A stretch of 64,000 nt of DNA from Youngiibacter fragilis 232.1 (GTDB taxonomy: Bacteria > Bacillota > Clostridia > Clostridiales > Clostridiaceae). The position numbers and the translations under genes are program-made. The DNA lies in contig NZ_AXUN02000090.1 of assembly GCF_000495435.3 (NCBI RefSeq), positions 1 through 64,000 of the forward strand, written 5' to 3'. This document shows positions 34,774-43,195 of the stretch, piece by piece. Within the stretch, counting starts at the first letter, position 1. Every line of letters begins with the position of its first letter. The notes below the pieces were generated by a model. It did not search any database and was not told the DNA's origin. It was given only the letters and a program-made list of their open reading frames with translations.

Positions 34774-35661
34774 CTAGTTTCTTGTTACTTCGAGATTGTT
34801 TAGCTTCTCGTAGTACTTGACGAGTGCGGAATGGTCCTCTTTCTCATGACCGTCAGCCTTAAGGCCGAGCATCATCTCCATTACCTGCGAGGTAAGAGGA
34901 AGTGAAGCTGCCAGCTCATGTGATGTGTCAAGGGCATTTTGGAGGTCCTTGATGTGGAGCTCAATCCTGAATCCAGGGTCGAATCTTCTGTCGAGCACCA
35001 TCGGAGCCTTGGCATCGAGCACTGTGCTTCCTGCAAGACCTCCCCTTATAGCCTTGTATACAAGCTCAGGATCAACTCCTGCCTTCTTTGCAAGTACAAG
35101 CGCTTCGCTCATAGCCGCTATGTTGAGGGCAACTATTATCTGGTTCGCAAGCTTAGTTATGTTGCCTGCGCCGATCTCTCCGACATAAACTACGGATCCT
35201 GCCATTGTCTTCATGATGTCGTAGCACTTGTCGAAGGTTTCCTTGTTTCCGCCGACCATAACTGACAGGGTGCCGTCGATTGCCTTGGGCTCTCCGCCGC
35301 TTACAGGTGCATCAAGAAGAACGATACCGAACTTTGCAAGCTCTGCGCTTACTTCCCTGCTTGCTAGTGGAGCAATCGAGCTCATGTCGATGACGATAGT
35401 GCCAGCCTTCGCTCCGCTGGATATTCCATTTTCACCAAGGCATACTGTCTTAACGTGAGGGGAATTCGGAAGCATCGTGACGATTATGTCAGTCTTCTCT
35501 GCAACCTCTTTTGCCGTCTCGGCACTTTCAGCTCCGAGAGCGACAAGCTCAGCGACCGCAACTGTGTTCCTGTCATTTACTATAAGCTCATATCCGGCCT
35601 TGAGCAGATTCTTGCTCATCGGCTTTCCCATTATTCCAAGTCCTATGAATCCTATCTTCAT
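34774..35661 (-). CDS. garR: Tartronate semialdehyde reductase, copy 2
   Basis: This 295-residue beta-hydroxyacid dehydrogenase has the Rossmann motif [15 protein letters not shown], substrate-binding [11 protein letters not shown] and catalytic Lys in GNITKLANQ. It is clearly paralogous to the protein at 28003-28899, with the same C-terminal LKADGH...[10 protein letters not shown] pattern. It lies between the galactarate and glucarate dehydratase genes. It would reduce the tartronate semialdehyde made by the aldolase to glycerate. Confidence 0.9.
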   Translation of the reverse strand: MKIGFIGLGIMGKPMSKNLLKAGYELIVNDRNTVAVAELVALGAESAETAKEVAEKTDIIVTMLPNSPHVKTVCLGENGISSGAKAGTIVIDMSSIAPLASREVSAELAKFGIVLLDAPVSGGEPKAIDGTLSVMVGGNKETFDKCYDIMKTMAGSVVYVGEIGAGNITKLANQIIVALNIAAMSEALVLAKKAGVDPELVYKAIRGGLAGSTVLDAKAPMVLDRRFDPGFRIELHIKDLQNALDTSHELAASLPLTSQVMEMMLGLKADGHEKEDHSALVKYYEKLNNLEVTRN

Positions 35662-35720
35662 TTAATTTCACCTTTCCTTTGTATGATCGAATGTTAAGAG
35701 ATTTCTCAAGGGTCAATATC

Positions 35721-37232
35721 CTATGTTATCGGAGCGGGGTTGAACACTGTCAGCGCATTGTATAGGCCGTACTCGTCGCTGAAGGTCTTCTTCCTTCCTC
35801 CTGCCACATCGATTATGAACTCGAAGATCTCTCTGCCCTTCTCTTCCAGTGTCTTTTCACCGGATGCAATGTCTCCTGCATTGATGTCAATGAGGTCGAA
35901 CCATTTGTTCTTAAGTGCCGTGTTAGAGGATACCTTGATTACCGGTGCAACTCTCAGGTTGTATGTAGTCCCTCTTCCTGTAGAGAACACCTGGATCGTC
36001 ATCCCTGATGAGAACTGCTGCGTTCCGCAGACGAAGTCCGATGCGGGGGTTGCAGCGAATGTAAGTCCGCTCTTCCTTATCCTTTCGCCTGGCGAAAGGA
36101 CATCAACTATCGGGCTTGTGCCGGATTTCACTACAGAGCCCAGTGATTTTTCAATGATGTTTGCAAGTCCGCCCTGCTTGTTGCCTGGTGTCGGGTTAGC
36201 ATCCCTGTCAACTTCTCCGCCTGCAAGGTAGTCGTCATACCATGACATCTCCCTCTTCAGCTTTTCAAGCACTTCAGGTGATACAGTCCTCGGTGCGAGG
36301 AGATGGACTCCATCCCTCACCTCGGATACCTCTGAGAACATGACCCTGGCTCCGGCAGCCACCAGCATGTCGGCAGCATATCCTATGGCAGGATTCGCAG
36401 TCACACCGGAAAAAGCATCGCTCCCTCCGCACTGCAGTCCAACCACAAGGCCTGATACCGGACATTCTTCCCTCTGTCTTCTGTTGAGCCTTTCGAGCTT
36501 CTCCTCGGCCTTGTCCATTATCTCGTCCATGATTTCCTGGAAGCCTTTGCAGTCCTGCAGGACCACAAGGTTCCTGTCGTCTATCTCAGTGAACAGCTTC
36601 TGCGGTGTCAGCTTCTCGCATCCGAGGGATACGGTAAGCAGCTCTCCGCCGAAGTTAGGGTTCTTTGACATGTTGAGTATGGTCCTGATGGGAATTTCGG
36701 CGTTCCTTGCGCTTATTGCCACACCGCAGCCATATGCATGGTTCAGGGCAGCCACATCATCCACATTCGGATACTTGGGGAGGAGCTCCCTCCTTATCCT
36801 GTCGACAGCCACGTTCACTACACCTTCAACGCATTGCACTGTTGTTGTTATGGCAAGTATGTTCCTTGTTCCGAAGGTGCCGTCAGCATTCCTGTAGCCC
36901 ATGAAGGTCCTTGGTCCTACTTCAGGTGCAGTCCACTCGTGGTCGAAGCTGCTCGTAAGGCTTTCAACCGGTACGGCTTCCCTAATCTTCACGTTGCGCT
37001 CATTGACCCAGCTGCCTTTCGTGATATCTTCCCTGGCATGTCCGATAACCTCACCGTACCTAAGCACCTCAGATCCTGATGGTATGTCAGAAAGAGCTAT
37101 CTTGTGGGCCTGCGGGATGTCTTCCATGGCAACGAGGCCGCCATCGAAGGTACTCCCTGCCCTGGCTCCGCCTTCCTTGACTATGATCGCCACATTGTCC
37201 CTGTCATTGACTTTAATATACAACTCATTCAT
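35721..37232 (-). CDS. garD: Galactarate dehydratase (GarD/UxaA family)
   Basis: This 503-residue metal-dependent dehydratase has an N-terminal SAF domain (about 5-90) and the UxaA/GarD catalytic body. It contains [29 protein letters not shown] and [20 protein letters not shown], cysteine-rich stretches typical of iron-binding in this family. E. coli GarD is about 523 residues. Altronate dehydratase is the closest alternative, but the neighbours are all aldarate genes. It turns galactarate into 5-keto-4-deoxy-glucarate, feeding the same aldolase step as GudD. Confidence 0.88.
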   Translation of the reverse strand: MNELYIKVNDRDNVAIIVKEGGARAGSTFDGGLVAMEDIPQAHKIALSDIPSGSEVLRYGEVIGHAREDITKGSWVNERNVKIREAVPVESLTSSFDHEWTAPEVGPRTFMGYRNADGTFGTRNILAITTTVQCVEGVVNVAVDRIRRELLPKYPNVDDVAALNHAYGCGVAISARNAEIPIRTILNMSKNPNFGGELLTVSLGCEKLTPQKLFTEIDDRNLVVLQDCKGFQEIMDEIMDKAEEKLERLNRRQREECPVSGLVVGLQCGGSDAFSGVTANPAIGYAADMLVAAGARVMFSEVSEVRDGVHLLAPRTVSPEVLEKLKREMSWYDDYLAGGEVDRDANPTPGNKQGGLANIIEKSLGSVVKSGTSPIVDVLSPGERIRKSGLTFAATPASDFVCGTQQFSSGMTIQVFSTGRGTTYNLRVAPVIKVSSNTALKNKWFDLIDINAGDIASGEKTLEEKGREIFEFIIDVAGGRKKTFSDEYGLYNALTVFNPAPIT

Positions 37233-37319
37233 ATCAATTAAATCCCCTTGATATCCTTTACTTATGAGATTGGGGAAATATCTCTATTTCCCCAACCTTA
37301 TGATGCTTATTGCAGTGTG

Positions 37320-38333
37320 TTACTTCTTAAGAAGTGCCTGGAACTTGAAGAAATCTTCCCTTGTTTCCTTCAGGAGCTGTATCGCATCAGCTGTCTGGTA
37401 TACAGTTACAGGCTGCTTGAAGCCAGTCTCAAGGTCCTTTGCGTACTCAGGATTCTCGGATATCTGCTTAGCAATGCTGCTCATCTTCTCAATGATCTTG
37501 GCATCAGTTCCCTTAGGGAATGCGATTATGTATGGCTTTTCCATCGCGAAATCAAGTCCCTGCTCAGTAAGGGTCTTTATGTCGCCAAGGTATTCATTTC
37601 TCTCAGCTGAGAACTGTCCGAGTGCAACCATGTCGCCAGTCTTGAGGTAATCCTGGATCGTTCCGTATGAGATCGCTGCTACATCAATTCTTCCGCCAAG
37701 GAGGTTAGTTACCTTTTCAGCTGCTGAACCTACGTCAACTACCTTCATGTCGATTCCAGCCTGGTCCATGAGCATGAGTCCCTGAAGGTGTGAGTATCCT
37801 CCAAGCTCTGTTCCAAATATTATCTTGCCTGGCGTAGCTTTCGCCTTGGCAACAAGGTCAGCCGCATCTGTAAGTCCAGACTTCTTGCTTGCAACAAGTA
37901 TTACACCCTTGTCAACTGCAGGTATTGCAGCTACATCAAATGCGTCATAGCCATAGTCGACGAGTCCTGCGACTTCGTTCACTATCATAGGTCCGGTGTG
38001 TGTAAAGAGGATAGTGTTTCCATCTTTTGCAGAATTCTTGACCTGTGAAGTTGCAACCGAACCGCCGCCGCCGCCCATGTTCGTTATTATCATTGTCTGT
38101 CCAGTTATCTTCTCGAAATACTTCGCAAATGTCCTTGCATTGAAGTCAGTGTCTCCGCCTGCTGAAGCTGTAACCAGAACCTCTACGGTCTTAGTTGGCC
38201 AAGCAGTCTCAGTCGGTGCTGAAGTGCCTGATGGTGCAGTCGTAGGTGTTGCCGGAGTCTTGGCTCCGCAGCCTGCAAGTACTCCTACAGTAAGGACCAT
38301 TGCTGAAATGATGGAAATCGCTTTGAATTTCAT
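37320..38333 (-). CDS. tctC: TctC-type substrate-binding lipoprotein of a tripartite tricarboxylate transporter
   Basis: This 337-residue lipoprotein has a signal peptide ending in the lipobox LAGC (Cys at about 22), a Thr/Pro/Ala-rich linker, and a TctC body (GGGGSVATSQVKN, FGTELGGYSHLQ, GRIDVAAISYGTI). It is anchored outside the membrane and hands the substrate to TctA/TctB. In this operon the likely substrate is glucarate or galactarate rather than citrate. It lies between the second gudD and garD. Confidence 0.9.
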   Translation of the reverse strand: MKFKAISIISAMVLTVGVLAGCGAKTPATPTTAPSGTSAPTETAWPTKTVEVLVTASAGGDTDFNARTFAKYFEKITGQTMIITNMGGGGGSVATSQVKNSAKDGNTILFTHTGPMIVNEVAGLVDYGYDAFDVAAIPAVDKGVILVASKKSGLTDAADLVAKAKATPGKIIFGTELGGYSHLQGLMLMDQAGIDMKVVDVGSAAEKVTNLLGGRIDVAAISYGTIQDYLKTGDMVALGQFSAERNEYLGDIKTLTEQGLDFAMEKPYIIAFPKGTDAKIIEKMSSIAKQISENPEYAKDLETGFKQPVTVYQTADAIQLLKETREDFFKFQALLKK

Positions 38334-38393
38334 TCTTTTCTCTCCCTTTTTTTGTAGTATATATCCCTTTGTAATTGGAACCAGTTTTAGTGC

Positions 38394-39740
38394 CTATCTC
38401 ACGAGGCAGGGTTTCTTGCTGTCGAACTTCCAGTTCGGAATGAGGTGCTGCATGGCCATCGCGTCATCCCTGTCATGGCTATCCATCTTGTTATAGAGCT
38501 CATTGGCCTTCAGAACCCTGTCCATGTCTATCTCGATTCCAAGGCCAGGTTTGTCGGTGACCTTGATCTTTCCGTCCTTTATCGCTATTGACTCTCCGCA
38601 CAGCTCCTGTCCATCCTGCCATATCCAGTGCGTGTCCATGGCAGTGATGTCTCCTGGCGCTGCTGCAGCGGTCTGGGCGAATATCGCGAGCGATATGTCG
38701 AAGTGGTTGTTAGAGTGGCTGCCCCAGGTCATTCCCCAGTCATTAAGAACCTGTCCTGCCCTGATTGAGCCGCTCATGGTCCAGAAATGCGGGTCTGCAA
38801 GGACTATGTCAACAGCTTTGCTTACCACAGAGTGATGAAGCTGTCTCCAGTCTGTCGCTATCATGTTTGTAGCAACCTTATGACCGGTCGCCATCTTGTA
38901 CTCTGACATTATCTCCCTGCTGGAGAAGCCCTTCTCAGGTCCGCATGGATCCTCGACATATGTAAGTATCCCATGCATGTCCTTCGTGAGCCTTATCGCC
39001 TCGTTTAGCGACCATGCCCCGTTCGGGTCGATGTTTATCCTTGCATCGGGGAACTCCTTCTTCAGGGCCCTTATCGCCTTCATTTCCTCTTCTCCCTCAA
39101 GTACTCCTGCCTTCAGCTTGAAGTCCTTGAAGCCATACCTTTCCTTTGTTGCATATGCCTGCTCTACTATTGCTTCAGGAGTCAGCGCAACATTCCTTCT
39201 TATCCTGAACCATGGGTCAGCGCTCGATGATTCATCTATATATGGCAGATTGACCTTGGTCCTGTCAGATACGTAGAAGAGATACCCAAGTATCGTAATG
39301 TCTTCCCTTTGTCTTCCATCACCCAGGAGAGAGCACACAGGAAGTCCCATGAACTTTCCAAGGAGGTCAAGAAGTGCAGACTCTATTGCTGTCTCAGCCC
39401 TCACAACGAATTTCAGGTTCTTGAGGTCAAGTCCCTGGAGCCCTTCGCCATCGTTTCCTCCGGCTAGATATCCTCCTCGCTTTACAGCCTGGACAATGTT
39501 CCTGTAATCCCCTATCTGTTTCCCTATGATAAGGGGCTTGTAGCTTTCAAGAGCTTTGGTAATGTCATCTCCGCCATGGACTTCTCCTAGGCCTGTGTTT
39601 CCCGCGCTGTCTTTCATGATAACGATGTTCCTTGTGAACATCGGGGCATGTGCACCGCTTAATGTCATGGTCATGCTGTCGAATCCCGCAACCGGGACTA
39701 CCATCATTTCAGTTACTACTGGAGTTCCTTTGATGTTCAT
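38394..39740 (-). CDS. gudD: Glucarate dehydratase (enolase superfamily), copy 2
   Basis: This 448-residue paralogue of the protein at 33434-34759 shares the closing KFD(S/N)KKPCLVR and keeps the full catalytic set: [34 protein letters not shown] and [10 protein letters not shown]. This differs from a degenerate-partner scenario. The pair may have different substrate preference (glucarate versus idarate) or form mixed assemblies, as suggested by E. coli GudX/GudD. It lies between tctA and tctC in the same operon. Confidence 0.9.
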   Translation of the reverse strand: MNIKGTPVVTEMMVVPVAGFDSMTMTLSGAHAPMFTRNIVIMKDSAGNTGLGEVHGGDDITKALESYKPLIIGKQIGDYRNIVQAVKRGGYLAGGNDGEGLQGLDLKNLKFVVRAETAIESALLDLLGKFMGLPVCSLLGDGRQREDITILGYLFYVSDRTKVNLPYIDESSSADPWFRIRRNVALTPEAIVEQAYATKERYGFKDFKLKAGVLEGEEEMKAIRALKKEFPDARINIDPNGAWSLNEAIRLTKDMHGILTYVEDPCGPEKGFSSREIMSEYKMATGHKVATNMIATDWRQLHHSVVSKAVDIVLADPHFWTMSGSIRAGQVLNDWGMTWGSHSNNHFDISLAIFAQTAAAAPGDITAMDTHWIWQDGQELCGESIAIKDGKIKVTDKPGLGIEIDMDRVLKANELYNKMDSHDRDDAMAMQHLIPNWKFDSKKPCLVR

Positions 39741-39763
39741 ATATCCACCCCTCGTCTTCTGTC

Positions 39764-41269
39764 CTAGTCGCCGCTTCTAAGGATCGACTGCTTTTTCCTT
39801 ACTTCTCCGTATATCGTCCACAGCATTATCACTAAGGTAAGTCCCATGAATACTGCAGCTATAGGGCTTTCAAAGAATCCCAGGAAGCTGTCGTCAGTCA
39901 TCATCAGGCCTCTTCTGAAGTTCGTCTCAGCCATTGGCCCGAGTACGAATCCGATGATGAATGGAGCCTGAGGGATCTTGAACTTCACGAAGTAATACCC
40001 CACCGCACCGAACAGCAGTATCGACCATACATCGAATATCCTGGATGAAAGTCCGAATGCACCTACTACACAGAGTACGAACACTATGGGCAGAAGGATG
40101 TAGTTCGGAATGCTGAGCAGCTTGACGAATATCCTTATTCCAGCGAATTCAAGCACAAGCATCAGGAGAGTCGATACAAAAACAGCTGCGAATACCGTAT
40201 ATACCAGTGGACCGTAATTTACGAAGAGCATCGGTCCCGGAGCTATTCCATGGATCATGAATCCGCCTAGAAGGAGTGCTGTTACAGCATCTCCAGGGAT
40301 ACCCAGAGTCATCAGTGGTATGAGGGCTCCGCCTATAGAAGCGTTGTTCGATACCTCAGAAGCTACGATTCCGTCAATGATTCCTGTACCGAACTTCTCA
40401 GGATACTTTGAAGACTTCTTGACTACCATGTAAGCTACAAGATTGGATGTTCCTCCGCCTATTCCAGGCAGTATTCCTATTCCCGTACCGATCAGTGCTG
40501 ATATGAGGAAGTTCCACTTCTGGCTCATGAATTCCTTCATCGTGAAGCCGAAGCCCTTGATCCTTGTTACCTGTGCTATCTCCGCCTTGCCTTCGAGCTT
40601 CGAAGATTCTGCAGTCTTTATGACTTCTGATATCGCGAAGAGTCCTATGAGTACGCATAGGGTGTTGAAGCCTGAAGTAAGCTCCACAGTACCGAATGTG
40701 TATCTTAGCACCGCATCAACCGGAGCTATTCCTACAGTAGCGAATACGAATCCCACAAGACCGGAGAAGATACCCTTCAGCATCGAGTCTGTAGACAGGG
40801 ATACTATAAGCATGAGGGAGAATATCGCTATCGCGAAGTATTCAACCGGTCCGAAGCTTAATGCAACCTTCGCAAGCGGAGGTGCTATGAATACTAGCGC
40901 TATAAGACTGAACATGGTTCCAAGGAATGAAAACACTATTCCAACTCCAAGCGCCTTGGCTCCTTCACCTTTCTCCTGCATGGGATGGCCGTCGAAGCAT
41001 GTTGCGACGGATGATGGAGTTCCTGGTATCTTAAGCAGAATTGCCGCAATAAGTCCTCCTGATGTTGCACCGATCCATAGTGCTATCAGGACAGCCAGTC
41101 CCATTGCCGGTTTCATGCCATATGTGACCGGAAGAAACAGTGCGACAGCCATTGTTGCGGTAAGTCCCGGAAGTGCTCCGAAGAGTATTCCGATCGCTGT
41201 ACCAGCTATCATGAGGATAAGTGTGCCAGGCTGCATTATGGCAACCAGACCCTGTGCGAATAATTCCAT
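39764..41269 (-). CDS. tctA: TctA-type large membrane subunit of a tripartite tricarboxylate transporter
   Basis: This 501-residue protein has about 11-12 membrane segments and the family signatures GTAIGILFGALPGLTATM near the N-terminus and GIGILPGIGGGTSNL in the middle. TctA forms the main channel and works with TctB and the lipoprotein TctC in proton- or sodium-driven uptake. It starts 13 bp after tctB. Confidence 0.92.
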   Translation of the reverse strand: MELFAQGLVAIMQPGTLILMIAGTAIGILFGALPGLTATMAVALFLPVTYGMKPAMGLAVLIALWIGATSGGLIAAILLKIPGTPSSVATCFDGHPMQEKGEGAKALGVGIVFSFLGTMFSLIALVFIAPPLAKVALSFGPVEYFAIAIFSLMLIVSLSTDSMLKGIFSGLVGFVFATVGIAPVDAVLRYTFGTVELTSGFNTLCVLIGLFAISEVIKTAESSKLEGKAEIAQVTRIKGFGFTMKEFMSQKWNFLISALIGTGIGILPGIGGGTSNLVAYMVVKKSSKYPEKFGTGIIDGIVASEVSNNASIGGALIPLMTLGIPGDAVTALLLGGFMIHGIAPGPMLFVNYGPLVYTVFAAVFVSTLLMLVLEFAGIRIFVKLLSIPNYILLPIVFVLCVVGAFGLSSRIFDVWSILLFGAVGYYFVKFKIPQAPFIIGFVLGPMAETNFRRGLMMTDDSFLGFFESPIAAVFMGLTLVIMLWTIYGEVRKKQSILRSGD

Positions 41270-41282
41270 TCTTTAGCCCCCC

Positions 41283-41768
41283 CTATCCCAACAGTCCGGC
41301 TGGAAGCATAAGATCCAGACCAAACCTGAATGATACATAAATTATTGCTGATGTTATCACAGCTACCAGTGCATACAGCAAGTAGTTCTTCTTTATTCTG
41401 ACCGGTACAAGTACCAGTATCTGAGCGAATAGGTACAATGATGACGATATTATGAATCCAAGAGGTTTCAGCAGAACTACATATACGAGTATCAGACCTA
41501 CTGTGATGAGTACCGTCTTCATGTCACCCTTCTGACCAGCCTTAGGTTCCTCGTATGACGCAGCATCAAATCTCTTTGCCGAGGCTGCACCTCTCACTGT
41601 CTGAAGCAATCCCACAATGAGCATTATCGTGCTTAGTATGTATGGGAAGAAAGTCGCATCGATCAGCTTGCCTTTTCTTGGGATCTGCATAGTCATAATA
41701 AGATAGAACAGTCCGAATGCAAGCATCGAAAGTCCGACTATCAGGTCATTGTACTTCTTGAATTTCAT
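41283..41768 (-). CDS. tctB: TctB-type small membrane subunit of a tripartite tricarboxylate transporter
   Basis: This 161-residue protein has four hydrophobic segments, as usual for TctB. It is the first gene of the aldarate operon and lies about 110 bp downstream of a consensus sigma54 promoter. Confidence 0.87.
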   Translation of the reverse strand: MKFKKYNDLIVGLSMLAFGLFYLIMTMQIPRKGKLIDATFFPYILSTIMLIVGLLQTVRGAASAKRFDAASYEEPKAGQKGDMKTVLITVGLILVYVVLLKPLGFIISSSLYLFAQILVLVPVRIKKNYLLYALVAVITSAIIYVSFRFGLDLMLPAGLLG

Positions 41769-41874
41769 TATTATCCCCCTTCACTACACCACATCTGGTT
41801 ATTCTTTTGACAATAGTCAGATACTGTCAACCGGTTACTTCGATGTGTTGCATCGTTTACGCACCACATAATAA

Positions 41875-41891
41875 AGCAAGAGCCGTGCCAA
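41875..41891 (-). promoter_or_regulatory. Sigma54 (-24/-12) promoter of the aldarate operon
   Basis: On the minus strand TTGGCACGGCTCTTGCT matches TGGCACG-N4-TTGCW exactly. It precedes tctB, and the operon downstream contains a PrpR-type sigma54 activator. Confidence 0.9.
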
Positions 41892-41912
41892 AATCGTTTT
41901 CAAGTTAAAACT

Positions 41913-41932
41913 TTTTTACGAAAACGTAAAAA
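41913..41932. repeat. Inverted repeat upstream of the aldarate sigma54 promoter
   Basis: TTTTTACG-AAAA-CGTAAAAA has perfect 8-bp arms and lies about 22 bp upstream of the -24 element. It could bind a repressor or an accessory factor such as a bending protein. Confidence 0.5.
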
Positions 41933-42031
41933 CCGTGTTAAATACTGGACAAAATAGATTTCGATTGCACTCAATCAAAAATGTCCGGATTTCACCGGGT
42001 TAACTTCCATTTCATCACATTGCAAACTTCA

Positions 42032-42083
42032 TTTCAAATTGAAATATATGTTTCATATGAAATGAACGTTTCAATTAATGAAA
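42032..42083. promoter_or_regulatory. Array of three TTTCA/TGAAA palindromes, candidate activator sites
   Basis: TTTCA-AAT-TGAAA (42032-42044), TTTCA-TA-TGAAA (42051-42062) and TTTCA-ATTAA-TGAAA (42069-42083) are centred about 19 bp apart, close to two helical turns. They lie about 140-200 bp upstream of the sigma54 promoter at 41876, the normal enhancer distance. The PrpR-type activator at 30468-32429 is the obvious candidate ligand. Confidence 0.6.
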
Positions 42084-42124
42084 TGTTTGTCATGTTTTTT
42101 TGATCAGTAATCGCCCCCCTCAAA

Positions 42125-42157
42125 CAGATTCAGGCGACTGTCAGTCGCCTGAATCTG
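42125..42157 (-). terminator. Long perfect hairpin overlapping the stop codon of the unknown protein gene
   Basis: CAGATTCAGGCGACTG (42125-42140) and CAGTCGCCTGAATCTG (42142-42157) are perfect 16-bp arms around one base. The stop codon TGA (42141-42143) lies at its tip. Only TTTG follows on the minus strand, so the stem is strong and the T-run weak. Confidence 0.7.
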
Positions 42158-43097
42158 ATATTCTTTCTTCAATTTCATCCCTAGTGTGACCCTTAAGCTC
42201 CCACCTCCGGATAGATCCGCACCAGATGGTGGTCGCACCTATGAAGGCAACAAGCTCATCAGAACCCGGGAACGGAACAAGCTCAGCCAACCCTCTCACG
42301 ATATCAAGCTCGCTGTGTCCTGACGCAACCATGTCACGGGCATTATGGAGCTCTTCCTTCATCCTCTCTACCTGAGCCTTGCTGGCATAGGTCCCGAGCA
42401 GCACAAGGATATCCTGAAGCTTCTCCCGCTCATTGATATCCATCTGCAGCTTTGTATCCAGAAGTTCATCAGCTGTCAGCTTCTTGTATCCCTCAACCCT
42501 TGATATCTCCTGGGCATAGGCAACCTTTGCAGGTTCTGCCACATCCGGTCTGCAGATCGCCTTACCCATACGCTCCAGGTCAACCCGCACAAGTCCAAAC
42601 CTCCTGACAAGAAGCCGCCTCGTCTCCGCTTCCAGCCTCTCTTCATCAGAATAAAGATTCCTCCATTCCTTACCTTTGGCATTCCTCTGCGAATAGCTTA
42701 CAAGACCCGTGATTTCACTAACCGGTATCAATCCGCACACCCTCACCTGACCCTTGATGATCCTCTCTATGATATCGAGCCGCTTCACAAGCTTAAGAGC
42801 TGACTTTTTTGAAAGGTCAGGATAGACATTCAGATACCTTCCCTCCAACCCGAAATGGTCAAGGATACCTGAAACATCAGGACCCCGTTCAGTTCTCCCA
42901 GACAAGGCAAGGTATGCATCCCTTGGAAGTATGTATGCAAGCTCTTCCTGCTCTGACAATATATCTGATAACGAATCTGCCAGAGATGTCTTGGTCCACC
43001 TGGCTTTGAACTCCACACCGAGTTCCCTGCAAAGATTGTGCAGCTCTGTCTTTCTCTTCTTTTTAAGATTTTCTTTGACATATTGGTAAAGCTCCAC
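42141..43097 (-). CDS. Hypothetical protein with Rho-N/SAP-like N-terminus
   Basis: I do not recognise this 318-residue soluble protein. It has a GTG start with GGGG eight bases upstream. The first 50 residues (LKKKRKTELHNLCRELGVEF, then a Lys/Thr-rich turn) look like a small SAP/Rho_N-type nucleic-acid-binding helix pair. The rest is mixed alpha/beta and rich in charged helices, without membrane segments or signal peptide. Trp and Cys in ATTIWCGSIRRWEL near the C-terminus are notable. It is monocistronic between the aldarate control region and gnd, and its own 16-bp terminator hairpin covers the stop codon. No function can be proposed beyond possible DNA/RNA contact. Confidence 0.65.
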   Translation of the reverse strand: MELYQYVKENLKKKRKTELHNLCRELGVEFKARWTKTSLADSLSDILSEQEELAYILPRDAYLALSGRTERGPDVSGILDHFGLEGRYLNVYPDLSKKSALKLVKRLDIIERIIKGQVRVCGLIPVSEITGLVSYSQRNAKGKEWRNLYSDEERLEAETRRLLVRRFGLVRVDLERMGKAICRPDVAEPAKVAYAQEISRVEGYKKLTADELLDTKLQMDINEREKLQDILVLLGTYASKAQVERMKEELHNARDMVASGHSELDIVRGLAELVPFPGSDELVAFIGATTIWCGSIRRWELKGHTRDEIEERISDSGD

Positions 43098-43149
43098 TTT
43101 ATCAGCCCCGTTTTTGAAGAATACCTATATTCTACCATTTTAAGGGACA

Positions 43150-43181
43150 AAAAGAAGGATGCCGCCCATAATGCGACATCC
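43150..43181 (-). terminator. Intrinsic terminator of gnd
   Basis: On the minus strand GGATGTCGC and GCGGCATCC form a 9-bp stem with one G-U pair and a 7-nt loop, followed by TTCTTTTTG. Confidence 0.75.
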
Positions 43182-43195
43182 CCTTTGCTATCTGC

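Larger units (their letters stand above)
41769..42140. other. Control region upstream of the aldarate operon
   Basis: About 370 bp without a gene, AT-rich. It contains the sigma54 promoter, the TTTTTACG inverted repeat, the TTTCA/TGAAA array and part of the terminator of the next gene. Confidence 0.6.

Noticed and set aside
42032-42083. CRISPR-like repeat array
   Set aside because: The repeats are short palindromes of 12-15 bp with variable centres and no uniform spacers, which fits regulator sites and not CRISPR.
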